Made by a program: the position numbers and the translations under genes
Notes under the pieces: generated by a model
Seen by the model: only the letters and a program-made list of their open reading frames with translations
What the model was told of the DNA's origin: nothing
Database searches by the model: none
NCBI RefSeq assembly: GCF_920984735.1
Contig: NZ_CAKLBU010000001.1
Span: 337,587-401,586 of the forward strand
DNA from: Pedobacter sp. Leaf250
GTDB lineage: Bacteria > Bacteroidota > Bacteroidia > Sphingobacteriales > Sphingobacteriaceae
Direction of reading: 5' to 3'
Length of the DNA stretch: 64,000 nucleotides
Shown: piece after piece, positions 44,877-53,883 of the stretch
Position numbering within the stretch: the first letter of the stretch is position 1
Layout of the letters: each line of letters opens with the position of its first letter

Positions 44877-45136
44877 TGTCTTCTACATTTTCATTATCAT
44901 CATTCTTCACTATATTGAGTGAATTATTTCCTTCAAGAAGCAGGTTATATCATTGTCTAATTCGTAAAGTGATCTATTATATGAATACGGCAAATCAAGT
45001 TTAAATTTTATGATAGGTTTTTCAAGTTATTCTGGAATGATTTACTATTGCAATTCTTATGATTTAAATATTTTTATTGATAGCAATTGAAAACAGTCTT
45101 TAACTGTAATTTTGGTTGTTAAAATGAGAAGAAAAT

Positions 45137-45589
45137 ATGTACAATTATCTTGTTAAAAAACTTATCAGGAAATCTTTCGGATTGGTAAATGAACGTCGTT
45201 TTGAGGAGTTACTCAAAAGCGCTGTTCCAAATGTGAGGCATTCCTTTGCAGGTGATCATTCTTTAGGTGGGACTAGAAATGATCGGGCAGCTTTTCGAGC
45301 TTGGTTAGAAAGGTTAGCAAGGGTCATGCCCAAATTGTTTATTGAAGTGGATCAGATTATAGTCCATAACTGGCCTGGAAGTACTTTTGCCGTTGTACAT
45401 TGGACGGCGACAGCTATATTGGAAAATGGAGACCCCTATCTAAATAAAGGTGTACACTTCATTACTCTAAAGTGGGGTAAAGCAACGAGTATTGATGTCT
45501 ATGAGGATACGCTAGCTGTTTACAATGGCCTTGAGAAGCAGTATAACGCTGGAATTCAAGAAGCAAAGGCATCTCAAATTGTCAGCTAG
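45137..45589 (+). CDS. SnoaL/NTF2-like protein
   Basis: 150 residues: an N-terminal helix with NERRFEELLKSAVPNVRHSFAGDHSLGGTRNDRAAFRAWLERLARVMP, then VDQIIVHNWPGSTFAVVHWTATAILENGDPYLNKGVHFITLKWGK and a closing helix. This is the SnoaL-like fold of small enzymes and ligand-binding proteins. No catalytic assignment possible. Stands alone. Confidence 0.82.
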   Translation: MYNYLVKKLIRKSFGLVNERRFEELLKSAVPNVRHSFAGDHSLGGTRNDRAAFRAWLERLARVMPKLFIEVDQIIVHNWPGSTFAVVHWTATAILENGDPYLNKGVHFITLKWGKATSIDVYEDTLAVYNGLEKQYNAGIQEAKASQIVS

Positions 45590-46746
45590 CCGAATAGATA
45601 TAGAGTTTTCATGAGAAAGGATTATTTGGGTTATATTCCTAAAATATCTTCCATACTGACTTTCGCAATCCTGGTTTTGATAAGTAATGAATCCAATAGA
45701 TCTAAGTTTTAGTTTCTTGAGAAATAAATTTTTTGAGATTACGTGAAGCTTTGTTAGATATTAATGTTTGAGGATAAAACAACAAAAGCAGATTACCTGC
45801 AGGATCTGATCAGTTGTGTAAAATTAAATAAGAAATTTGGGTATGCTACATTAAGGAGTTAATTTTGAGTAGTTATTTTTCAAGAAGCAAGATGCAATAT
45901 GAGAAGATTATATTATGCCATAGCAGCGTTCATTACTATTTTAAGAGGAAAAAACCATCTGTATTGCGACCAGAATGTTAAATCAGTAGTGGGAACAAAA
46001 AAGGTTTTTTTGACGTTCCGGGATGAGTTGACTGATATGGTTGGAAATTATGAAAACGAGCACAAAAAGGTAGCTTAATTAGAGATGGGGAAATCCTTTC
46101 AAAGCCTTAAAAAAATGTATGGTTTTTTGATGAGATTTGGCCATGTTATTTAATAGGTCAAATACTAATGACCGAAAGAATTTTAGAAGTATGCGAAATA
46201 AGAATAAAATAATAAGCAATAAAACCTTTGGATAAAAATCCATCAGGCTAACGGGATGATCCTGCTATCACGAAAGTTAAAGATCATTCATCAATTTATA
46301 TTTGATACTGAATCGACTTTTTTGATAATGAGCGAATTTTAAGATCCGGCTTATAAATCTATTAAACGAAAATGTGAATGCATGAAAGTAAATTTCCACA
46401 GATTTATCCATACTCACTATTTTTTTAAAAGGGCATGTCAGTTATCCATCTGAAATTTAAGTTCCTCTGGATTAATTGATTTTGGCACAGATTGAGATTG
46501 CATAGGAAGTAACGAAATGCCACAGTACTTTTGCTTCCCACAGGTCTTAGTGTTTATAATCAATGATTTTGCTTTTTGGCAGATGATCTGTTAAAATAAA
46601 TATGAATATTTCTTTACATGTGCTTTAATGGGCAGTCTAGGTAATTGCCAGGCTAACTACATCGATAAAATCGTACAGTGGGTTTTAGGTTCAGTTGTTT
46701 ACTTTTATAACACTCATTTAGAATCGGGACGATTTATTAGATAGGG
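45590..46746. other. Gene-poor stretch with small open frames
   Basis: Apart from the small frame at 45899, it holds a 32-codon plus-strand frame at 45764-45862 (MFEDKTTKADYLQDL...) and a minus-strand stop-free run at 46438-46590 that reads like protein (TCGKQKYCGISLLPMQ) but has no ATG at its beginning. These look like remnants of decayed genes. No mobile-element ends or repeats were recognised. Confidence 0.35.
45899..46078 (+). CDS. Possible small protein (59 aa)
   Basis: ATG 45899 to TAA 46076-46078: MRRLYYAIAAFITILRG, then KNHLYCDQNVKSVVG and TKKVFLTFRDELTDMVGNYENEHKKVA. The residue mix is protein-like and the C-terminal half is helical and charged. No family recognised. It may be a fragment of an older gene together with the 32-codon frame just upstream. 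Confidence 0.3.
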   Translation: MRRLYYAIAAFITILRGKNHLYCDQNVKSVVGTKKVFLTFRDELTDMVGNYENEHKKVA

Positions 46747-46774
46747 AGCCTTACAGGATTGTAAGGCTTTTTTT
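46747..46774 (+). terminator. Strong terminator without an upstream gene
   Basis: AGCCTTACA (46747-46755), loop GGAT, TGTAAGGCT (46760-46768), then a run of seven T. No coding gene on the plus strand lies within 600 bases upstream, so it may end a small RNA or isolate the regulated promoter that follows 13 bases later. Confidence 0.8.
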
Positions 46775-46786
46775 GTGAAAACTTTT

Positions 46787-46818
46787 CTTGCTATTGCTAA
46801 ATATATTAGTAAGCTTTG
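46787..46818 (+). promoter_or_regulatory. Promoter of the small gene with embedded palindromic operator
   Basis: TTG (46788-46790), a 20-base spacer and AAGCTTTG (46811-46818), one base off TAnnTTTG. The spacer holds TTGCTAA-ATATA-TTAGTAA (46794-46812), the same operator type and position as at umuD. A transcript would start within a few bases of the ATG at 46823. Confidence 0.6.
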
Positions 46819-46822
46819 TGCT

Positions 46823-47041
46823 ATGGACATCAAGGCAGCAAAAGCGAAAAAAGAAATCAAAGTGGGCAGTGAAGTAATTGTGATCAATGGTGTAAAAGGT
46901 GACGATACTTTATACCGTGTAGTAATAAACCAATGCTTTAAAGGATATATTCAAAAGCGTGATGGGGAATATCATAGGATTGATGGAAGTTCGATTCATG
47001 ATTTGATATTTGCCAGGATTTGTCATTTCATGCAGAATTAA
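46823..47041 (+). CDS. Small protein of the damage-type regulon (72 aa)
   Basis: ATG 46823: MDIKAAKAKKEIKVGSEV, then VINGVKGDDTLYRVVINQ and KRDGEYHRIDGSSIHDLIFARICHFMQN. Highly basic N-terminus and beta-rich middle. A GTG 48 bases upstream would place the start before the promoter and is not favoured. No family recognised. Its promoter carries the operator shared with umuDC and imuA, and it is convergent with dnaE2, so a role in the DNA-damage response is inferred. Confidence 0.6.
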   Translation: MDIKAAKAKKEIKVGSEVIVINGVKGDDTLYRVVINQCFKGYIQKRDGEYHRIDGSSIHDLIFARICHFMQN

Positions 47042-47375
47042 AATCTTCTTAAATTAATAAAAATTACAGGCAAGTGTTGCCGAAGGTGGAATGCCTTTTT
47101 AAATATCAACGGCGAAAGATGGTCAATCTTTATGGTGTATTTCAGTGTGGAAAGGTGGTTTTTCCCTTGATAGTAATAGGAGAATCTGTCTATAAGGTAT
47201 AAATTTTACATTATTAATAGCGCTCAAGCAGTAATTAGATCGAAGAAAATATCACAGTATATACAGCTCTGTCTTCTTCCCCTGAAAACGCTTGGGATAT
47301 TTTATGATTGACTATCATTCCCGTGTTGAGAGATGTTTAACCTGTTAAAATTATTAATCATTTAAATTCATCCTG
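47042..47375. other. Gene-free stretch between convergent genes
   Basis: 334 bases between the small gene and the 3' end of dnaE2. No frame and no strong terminator hairpin was seen; GTGTTGCCGAAGG and similar tracts form only short stems. Confidence 0.35.
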
Positions 47376-50300
47376 CTATTTAAAATTCCTGCCTCCATGA
47401 AACGCTTCTTTTGGTGCCTTTTTCCGAACCTGTGCCTGCTTGTCTTCTGATGTATAAGATGCGGCTTTTTCATCGCTTTGGTTCGATCTCAAGACAGGCA
47501 GATCATCAACTTCTCTTTGTACCAGTTTACCAAGCATCTTTGTAAAATCAAAACACTTACTAACGATTACATGGACAATTTGGCCTTCTCTTTGTAACCT
47601 TCCTTCTACCATGAGCAATCTGGAATGCAGAATTTCCTTGCGGTAGGTTTCAAACAATTTTTCGAATATTACCAGGTTTGAATATCCGGTTTCATCTTCG
47701 ATAGTAATAAAACAAACCCCACCTGCTGTTCCTGGACGCTGGCGCACCAATATCAGCCCGGCTACTTTTACTATTTGCCCATCTAATGAATCACTGTTGA
47801 TATGGTGGCAGGTTCTGATGTTGAACATATCGAGTTGCGGCCGCACAAAACTTACCGGATGTGCCTTTAAGGAAAGTCCCGTGGTTGCATAATCCTGTAC
47901 CACATGTTCCCCATCTCCCATTAATGGTAATTCTACCTGCGTTTCCAATACGCTTTCAGATGGTTGTCCCTTGAACAGTTCCTCTGGCATGTCTTTTAAG
48001 GCGGAAATTTCCCAAAGCGCTTTTCGTCTATCTATTCCCATTGAACGAAATGCATCTGCATCGGCCAACCGCTCCAGGGTGGCAATCGATAATCCGCAAT
48101 CCCGGATTGCAGTAATACTCTTGTAACCATTCCCACGGGCATTGACCAGTACATCCATATCATCTGCTCTGATACCATTGATTTGCCTGAACCCTAAGCG
48201 AAGCCCAAAATATTTCCCTGATTTATCTTCAAGTTTATTGTCCCAAAAGGAATGATTAACATCAACTTCGCGGACTGCAACGGTATGCTTCTGTGCATCA
48301 ATAACAATCTGTGCCGGTTGGTAAAATCCCATTGGCATGCTATTGAGCAGTGCAGCAGCGAATACATCAGGGTAATAATGTTTTAACCAGCAGGAAACAT
48401 AAACCAGTAGTGCAAAACTGGCAGCATGGCTTTCGGGGAATCCATAACTCCCAAATCCTTCGAGCTGCCTAAAAATCCTTTTGGCGAATTCCAGGGTATA
48501 TCCTCTGGCCAGCATTCCGTCGATTAATTTTTGCTCATACTGGTTGACCATTCCCTTAAATTTAAAGGTTGCCATGCTACGCCTTAGGCCGTCTGCTTCT
48601 GCAGGGGTGAAGCCCGCCGCCACAATGGCAATCTTCATGGCCTGTTCCTGGAACAGTGGAACGCCAAGCGTTCGGCCCAGGATCTTTTCGAGTTCGGGGG
48701 ATGGGTAAATGACAGGTTCCTCGCCACTGCGCCTGCGCAGATAAGGGTGAACCATATCTCCCTGGATTGGTCCCGGTCGTACGATGGCTACCTCAATCAC
48801 CAGGTCATAGAATTCCCTTGGCTTTAGCCTTGGGAGCATAGACATCTGTGCCCGGCTTTCGATCTGGAATACACCCAGGGTATCGGCCAGGCAGATCATA
48901 TCATACACATCCGGATCATCCTGGGGAATATTGGCCAGGGTATATTGTATGCCGTAATGATCTCTGCATAGGTCGAAAGCCTTTCTGATACAGGTTAACA
49001 TTCCCAGCGCAAGTACATCAACTTTTAAAAAACCAAGTGCGTCAATATCATCCTTGTTCCATTCGATATTTGTCCGGTCCGCCATCCTCGCATTAAGGAT
49101 AGGGCAAAGATCTGTGAGTTTGCCCTGGGTGACCACAAATCCCCCGGTATGCTGACCAAGCTGGCGGGGAAAGCCTATCATCTGAGCGGTAAGCTCAAGT
49201 GTTTTTTTTAAATGCGGGTCATCAGGGTTGAGTCCCTGCTCACTCACCCGTTCCGGTTCGAACCATTCATTGGTAAATTCCCAGATCGACTTTGATAAGC
49301 GGTTGATGGTATCGACAGAGAGTCCCATAGCCTTGCCTACATCCCGGATTGCTCCTTTTTGATGCTGCTGGGTGACCGTGGCGACTATCGCCGCACGGTC
49401 ACGGCCATATTTGGTATAGATGTACTGAATAATTTCTTCCCTGCGTTCATGTTCGAAGTCAACATCGATATCCGGCGGTTCGTTTCTTGCAGGTGAGATA
49501 AAACGCTCAAACAGCAGATCAAATTTCATCGGATTGACAGATGTGATTCCCAATACAAAGCAGATTGCAGAATTTGCAGCAGAACCCCTTCCCTGGCAGA
49601 GGATGCCACGGGACCTTGCCTCACGCACGATATCTTCAACGAACAGAAAGTAATTGGCATAATCCATCTGCTTTATAAAGGCCATTTCACGGTGGATCAT
49701 GTTGATGACCTTTTCCGGTATCACCTTTCCATAAAATTCATGTGCCCCATTCCATGTTAAAAATTCGAGCTCTTGCATTGGACTGCGCCCGCTTGGATTG
49801 ATTTCCTCAGGATATACATATTTTAGTTCGTCAAGAGAAAAATTGCAGGCTTCGGAAATGACCATTGTATTGCGAATTGCGCTTGGATACTTTCTGAAAA
49901 GTCTGTCCATCTCTTCCATTTCCTTCATATACCGCTCTGCATTCTGATATAGCCGGAAGCCGGCCTCCTGTATCGTGCATTTCTCCCTCACGCAGGTGAG
50001 TACATCCTGTAGCTCCCTTCGTGAAGGATCATGATAGTGGATATCTCCGGTAGCGACAACTGGTATTCCGTAGAACTCAGAGAGCTGTGAAGTCCTAAAG
50101 ATCAGCTTATCGTCGTTTCCAAGATAAGACCTTGTTGCAGTAAGGTAAAGCTGAGCCCCGAAAGCTTCGCGATATTCGGCAACAGAGGAGATAAAGCTTG
50201 GTTCATATTCAAAACGGCGGTTCAGACTGCCCGGCATTACTACCGCAAAGAAGATCCCTTTACTGTAAGAATAGACATCAGCTTTCGAAATATGGCACGA

Positions 50301-50606
50301 GCCTTTATCAGCCCGCATATTACCCAGGGTTAATAAGGCTGATAAACGGCCATAAGCTTCCCTGTCCGTCGGATAGGCAAGCAGGCTTGGTCCATCCAAA
50401 AGGTCCAGTCTACAGGCTGGAATCAGTTCTATGTTTTTTTCACGGCAGGCCGCATGTGCACGTACAATTCCAGCAAGCGTATTCCTGTCCGTTATGGCTA
50501 TTTTTTTATAACCAAAGATTTCTGCCTGTTCAACCAGTTCATGTGCATGTGATGCACCACGCAGGAAACTGAAGTTTGAAGTTACCTGTAATTCACTGTA
50601 CGCCAT
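47376..50606 (-). CDS. dnaE2: Error-prone DNA polymerase DnaE2 (ImuC)
   Basis: C-family DNA polymerase of 1076 residues. N-terminal PHP domain (NFSFLRGASHAHELVEQA, IAITDRNTLAGIVRAH), CQGRGSAANS near 337, catalytic acids in PPDIDVDFEHERREE near 377-391, third acid in DVLALGML, helix-hairpin-helix (FPESHAASFALLVY) and a C-terminal OB fold (VKVAGLILVRQRPGTAGGVCFITIEDETG). The overall plan and length are those of DnaE2 rather than replicative DnaE1, and the context confirms it: last gene of imuA-imuB-dnaE2, 12 bases after imuB. It extends past lesions in damage-induced mutagenesis with ImuA and ImuB. Confidence 0.94.
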   Translation of the reverse strand: MAYSELQVTSNFSFLRGASHAHELVEQAEIFGYKKIAITDRNTLAGIVRAHAACREKNIELIPACRLDLLDGPSLLAYPTDREAYGRLSALLTLGNMRADKGSCHISKADVYSYSKGIFFAVVMPGSLNRRFEYEPSFISSVAEYREAFGAQLYLTATRSYLGNDDKLIFRTSQLSEFYGIPVVATGDIHYHDPSRRELQDVLTCVREKCTIQEAGFRLYQNAERYMKEMEEMDRLFRKYPSAIRNTMVISEACNFSLDELKYVYPEEINPSGRSPMQELEFLTWNGAHEFYGKVIPEKVINMIHREMAFIKQMDYANYFLFVEDIVREARSRGILCQGRGSAANSAICFVLGITSVNPMKFDLLFERFISPARNEPPDIDVDFEHERREEIIQYIYTKYGRDRAAIVATVTQQHQKGAIRDVGKAMGLSVDTINRLSKSIWEFTNEWFEPERVSEQGLNPDDPHLKKTLELTAQMIGFPRQLGQHTGGFVVTQGKLTDLCPILNARMADRTNIEWNKDDIDALGFLKVDVLALGMLTCIRKAFDLCRDHYGIQYTLANIPQDDPDVYDMICLADTLGVFQIESRAQMSMLPRLKPREFYDLVIEVAIVRPGPIQGDMVHPYLRRRSGEEPVIYPSPELEKILGRTLGVPLFQEQAMKIAIVAAGFTPAEADGLRRSMATFKFKGMVNQYEQKLIDGMLARGYTLEFAKRIFRQLEGFGSYGFPESHAASFALLVYVSCWLKHYYPDVFAAALLNSMPMGFYQPAQIVIDAQKHTVAVREVDVNHSFWDNKLEDKSGKYFGLRLGFRQINGIRADDMDVLVNARGNGYKSITAIRDCGLSIATLERLADADAFRSMGIDRRKALWEISALKDMPEELFKGQPSESVLETQVELPLMGDGEHVVQDYATTGLSLKAHPVSFVRPQLDMFNIRTCHHINSDSLDGQIVKVAGLILVRQRPGTAGGVCFITIEDETGYSNLVIFEKLFETYRKEILHSRLLMVEGRLQREGQIVHVIVSKCFDFTKMLGKLVQREVDDLPVLRSNQSDEKAASYTSEDKQAQVRKKAPKEAFHGGRNFK

Positions 50607-50618
50607 AAGCCATCCCCT

Positions 50619-52127
50619 CTAAGCAAAAAATCCATGCATAAACCACTTGTGTCTTTGTTCCCCTCCATAGTGTCCGGACCGGAAAAGCCAATAACGGCTG
50701 CCATCTTCGTCCTCCACCTGGTAATAATCCCTATGCTCTCCATGATCCAGCCACCACTCGCGTTCAATCCGCTCAGGACCATCAGCTTTGGAAACCAGGT
50801 GGCGGACACCTTTATAGATAAAAAACTTTGGGGGATGATCCGGAATCAACGCCATGACCTCAATAGGGGCGGGAAACTTAAGCAATTCCGTAGGCCGGGG
50901 CTTATCTGTTCGCCAGGGGGCTGAGGCTTTTTCTGTTAAGGAAGCTGTTTTTTCTAAGCTACACTCGGGCCAGTATCTGCTTGCTGGAATAAAGCGATGA
51001 ATGGCCTGTGCACCGACCTTTCCGGCAACACGGTCCAGAAACCTGATTACTGTGTTATCATTCAGGCCTGGCCTGGGGCACCACATTTCCCCCTGTGGTA
51101 TTCTAACATCTTCTACGTTGGGCGCATCAAGGACAAACAGTTCAATTCCTAGTGTTGGCCGGATCTGATCAATCTTTAGCTGAAAAAGTTTGAAAAGATG
51201 GGTTATGCTGTGAGAAGCGCTACTGGTGCCGATCGAAACCTGTATGGTTTTACCGTCGATCCGGTGCCCTGTCAAAATTCCCGTCCGCAATCCCATACCT
51301 TCTAATTGCATCCGTTTGCATAAGTTTTCAAGCATTTTTTGAATAGCTATCTCTATTCCGGTTTTGGTCTTTATAGGTTCAAGACAGGCGAGCCGCTCGC
51401 TGAATACCACTGGTATTTTCAAAGGAACAAGTACTTCGGTTTCCGTTCCGATTGCCTGGGCCAGACGCAATAAAAAATTCTCTCCAAACCGCCTTCTGAG
51501 CACGGATCTGGGCATACCTATAAAGCTTTTTATCTGGTAGAATCCCAGTTTGCGAAGTTTGGCAAGAACTGTTTCTTCCAGTCTTAATGCCTCGGGCGAT
51601 AGACTGAGCAGTGCATCTACATGTTCGCCCGAAGGAATCAGTGGGGTAACTTTACCAAACCGGGACACTGCCCAGGCAGCGCCGGGTGTATCGGCAATTG
51701 CTAAACGTACGTTATATCCCTTACTTTTAAACCTGCGGACTATTTCTTTGAGGTATTCCCGTTCCCCTCCCCAGAGATGCGCACAGCCTGAAACATCAAG
51801 TAACAGGCCGTCCAACCCAAATTCATCGATCGATACAGTGGGAGAGTATCGCACGCACCATTCACCCAATCCTTTTAAAAGGTTTTTCGGGCGGCCTGGT
51901 TTATCATCCAGAACTTCAAGCCCGGGACAGATGGCCTTCGCATCTGCCGCACGCATACCGATCTCAATGCCAAAGCTTATGGCCAGTCGATTTGCCGCAG
52001 TTATCAATATCTGCCCATGGCTCGGCGTTGCATAAACGAAGGGTATCTCTGCCAGTTCAGGGCGGCGGATAAGCTGCCAGTCAGCCAGCAGATGCTGAAA
52101 CCATATGGAAATAAAACGCTTTTGCAT
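50619..52127 (-). CDS. imuB: ImuB, Y-family polymerase-like mutagenesis protein
   Basis: 502 residues of the Y-family polymerase fold without polymerase activity. The N-terminal catalytic Asp is missing (RFISIWFQHLLAD where active enzymes have DxDxF), and GLDGLLLDVSGCAHLWGG stands in place of the SLDEAYLDVTG stretch, so the catalytic Glu is lost; alignment by eye. The little-finger region and a C-terminal domain with WWLDHGEHRDYYQVEDEDGSRYWLFR follow, as in ImuB. ImuB links DnaE2 to the beta clamp. Five bases after imuA and 12 before dnaE2: one operon. Confidence 0.92.
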   Translation of the reverse strand: MQKRFISIWFQHLLADWQLIRRPELAEIPFVYATPSHGQILITAANRLAISFGIEIGMRAADAKAICPGLEVLDDKPGRPKNLLKGLGEWCVRYSPTVSIDEFGLDGLLLDVSGCAHLWGGEREYLKEIVRRFKSKGYNVRLAIADTPGAAWAVSRFGKVTPLIPSGEHVDALLSLSPEALRLEETVLAKLRKLGFYQIKSFIGMPRSVLRRRFGENFLLRLAQAIGTETEVLVPLKIPVVFSERLACLEPIKTKTGIEIAIQKMLENLCKRMQLEGMGLRTGILTGHRIDGKTIQVSIGTSSASHSITHLFKLFQLKIDQIRPTLGIELFVLDAPNVEDVRIPQGEMWCPRPGLNDNTVIRFLDRVAGKVGAQAIHRFIPASRYWPECSLEKTASLTEKASAPWRTDKPRPTELLKFPAPIEVMALIPDHPPKFFIYKGVRHLVSKADGPERIEREWWLDHGEHRDYYQVEDEDGSRYWLFRSGHYGGEQRHKWFMHGFFA

Positions 52128-52132
52128 GATGG

Positions 52133-52870
52133 CTATCCAATCTGCCTGCCCCCCAGATCAGACCAAATCTCGTGATTATTGATTTTTTTGGCTTCCTTAA
52201 ATTTTTCTCCAGCCCATTCCAGTATAAAGCTTCCCGGGTTTCCGTTACGGATTTTAAGCAGCTCAACCTGCCAGCGCGGGAATCCTACTCCGGGTAAGCC
52301 TTCCTCGTTAACAGAGGGAAGCGGGCTGACTTTCCATCTTGCTGTTGCCACAGTGCTCGCTTTTTTGTTTCCGTCCTTGCGCAGGATAAATCCTGTTACG
52401 CCACTGGTTTCTACCGCCAGCTGCAACCTGCGGGATTCTACAAGACTTACATCATTCAGTTCTGACACAACCGCCACTAGTCCTTCGCATTTTAGCGCTT
52501 CCTCTGTAATCCATAGTACGTCCTTTTCGCGCTGAACGTCCATAAAAATAATGCGTTCAGCTTCTACGTTGAAAAGGCTTAGTGAGGCGGGAAAAAGATG
52601 CCTTGATGTGCTTACCCATACGCAGGCTGCACCATTTTCCATCAGGAGGGAAAGCAGGCCTGCGATAAAGCCGTAGCTGGCTGCTAAATGCTCCGGCTGA
52701 ATGTTGATAAATTCATGTATGGCTCTTTTGGGGAAAACGCCGCCCGGAAATAGATTTTCCATCTCACCAAGGCCGATGCAGTCTGCCTGTCCGCTGGACT
52801 GATGCTTAAAGCCCTGCCATAATAGGATATCCTGCTTTAATTTATAAAGTATGTCTTTTTTGGTATCCAT
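52133..52870 (-). CDS. imuA: ImuA, RecA-like mutagenesis accessory protein
   Basis: 245 residues with a RecA/SulA-like core: LFPGGVFPKRAIHEFI near 40 (a degenerate P-loop region), AASYGFIAGLLSLLMENGAACVWVSTSRHLFPASL and ALKCEGLVAVVSELNDVSLVESRRLQLAVETSGVTGFILR. Position as first gene before imuB and dnaE2 supports the name. ImuA is needed for DnaE2-dependent mutagenesis. The promoter has two copies of the damage-type palindrome, 40 bases apart. Confidence 0.87.
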   Translation of the reverse strand: MDTKKDILYKLKQDILLWQGFKHQSSGQADCIGLGEMENLFPGGVFPKRAIHEFINIQPEHLAASYGFIAGLLSLLMENGAACVWVSTSRHLFPASLSLFNVEAERIIFMDVQREKDVLWITEEALKCEGLVAVVSELNDVSLVESRRLQLAVETSGVTGFILRKDGNKKASTVATARWKVSPLPSVNEEGLPGVGFPRWQVELLKIRNGNPGSFILEWAGEKFKEAKKINNHEIWSDLGGRQIG

Positions 52871-52886
52871 AAGTTGGCTAATATTT

Positions 52887-52905
52887 ATACTATTATGTTT
52901 AGTAA
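52887..52905. promoter_or_regulatory. Proximal palindromic operator of imuA
   Basis: Plus-strand reading ATACTAT-TATGT-TTAGTAA, same 7-5-7 layout as the umuD site. It lies 17-35 bases upstream of the imuA ATG, downstream of the likely transcription start, and exactly 40 bases from the distal site. Confidence 0.6.
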
Positions 52906-52918
52906 TTTAATTATTAAA

Positions 52919-52945
52919 CAAACATAAAGCTAAAAATGTTAGTAA
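52919..52945 (-). promoter_or_regulatory. imuA promoter -7 element with abutting distal operator
   Basis: On the minus strand TATGTTTG (52926-52919) is a perfect TAnnTTTG. Directly upstream of it is the palindrome read on the plus strand as AAGCTAA-AAATG-TTAGTAA (52927-52945). The operator therefore sits in the -33/-7 spacer as at umuD. The -33 element is weak. Confidence 0.62.
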
Positions 52946-53096
52946 ACGGCGAATTGTGGAAAACATTCGGTTTTAGTGGAAAGTTTGCAATTCCCGCAGG
53001 TATATTTTTTCCGTAGGAGTGAATATGTTAGATTTGATTTGTATGCAAAAATAACAGATACTTTACAATTCTAAATGTTACGGCAAAAGACAAAAA

Positions 53097-53855
53097 ATGA
53101 ACAATGGCATCTATTATAAACAAATCAAACCAGATTATTCACTTTCAGATTTTGTGGAAAGCTTTTGGGTGCTACACAATGATTCAGAAAATGATAAGGT
53201 AACAGTCGGATTACCGGATGGACGAATAGATTTGTTTTTCATACAATCAGAGGGCCAGCCATTCAAAATTGTACTACTTGGTTTAGGTACGCAATATCAT
53301 GATAAAGGTTTAATACCAGCTAAAAGTCTAAGATTTGCAGTAAGTTTTAAGCTGCTGGCCGTAGAATATGTCTTTCATGAAAGCATTTCAGATATTGTTG
53401 ATAAGGGAAAATTATTAGCCCATGATTTTTGGGATATCAATCTTCAAGACATCCATAATTTTGAAAGCTTTTGCGAAAGCTTGTCACAAAAAATAAAATC
53501 CCGTATCACAAAAGAGATCGACATTCGCAAGAAGAGTTTATTTGATCATATCCATGAAATGCATGGTTCTATTACCGTAAAGGAACTTTCTGAAAAAGTT
53601 AAATGGAGCAGCAGGCAGATGAACCGGTATTTTAATCAGCAATTCGGTATTTCATTGAAGTTGTTTTGCAATTTGCTCCGCTTCAGGGCATCGCTGGAAC
53701 ATATTGCACGGGGAAAACTTTATCCGGAGCTTGATTTTACAGATCAAAACCATTTTATCAAAGAAATAAAAAAGTTTTCCGGAGTAGTTCCAAAAGAACT
53801 TTTTAAAAATAAAAATGACCGATTTATACTATTATCTTCCTTGAGTACAGCATAG
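53097..53855 (+). CDS. AraC family transcriptional regulator
   Basis: 252 residues. N-terminal DUF6597-like sensor domain (IKPDYSLSDFVESFWVLHN, LPDGRIDLFFI) and a C-terminal AraC DNA-binding domain with ITVKELSEKVKWSSRQMNRYFNQQFGISLKLFCNLLRF and DFTDQNHFIKEIKKFSGVVPKEL. The second HTH is well preserved. A -7 element TAGATTTG lies at 53029-53036. Followed after 28 bases by the flavin monooxygenase, which it probably controls. Confidence 0.88.
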   Translation: MNNGIYYKQIKPDYSLSDFVESFWVLHNDSENDKVTVGLPDGRIDLFFIQSEGQPFKIVLLGLGTQYHDKGLIPAKSLRFAVSFKLLAVEYVFHESISDIVDKGKLLAHDFWDINLQDIHNFESFCESLSQKIKSRITKEIDIRKKSLFDHIHEMHGSITVKELSEKVKWSSRQMNRYFNQQFGISLKLFCNLLRFRASLEHIARGKLYPELDFTDQNHFIKEIKKFSGVVPKELFKNKNDRFILLSSLSTA

Positions 53856-53883
53856 TTTTGCATCATTCCAAACAATAGAGAAT

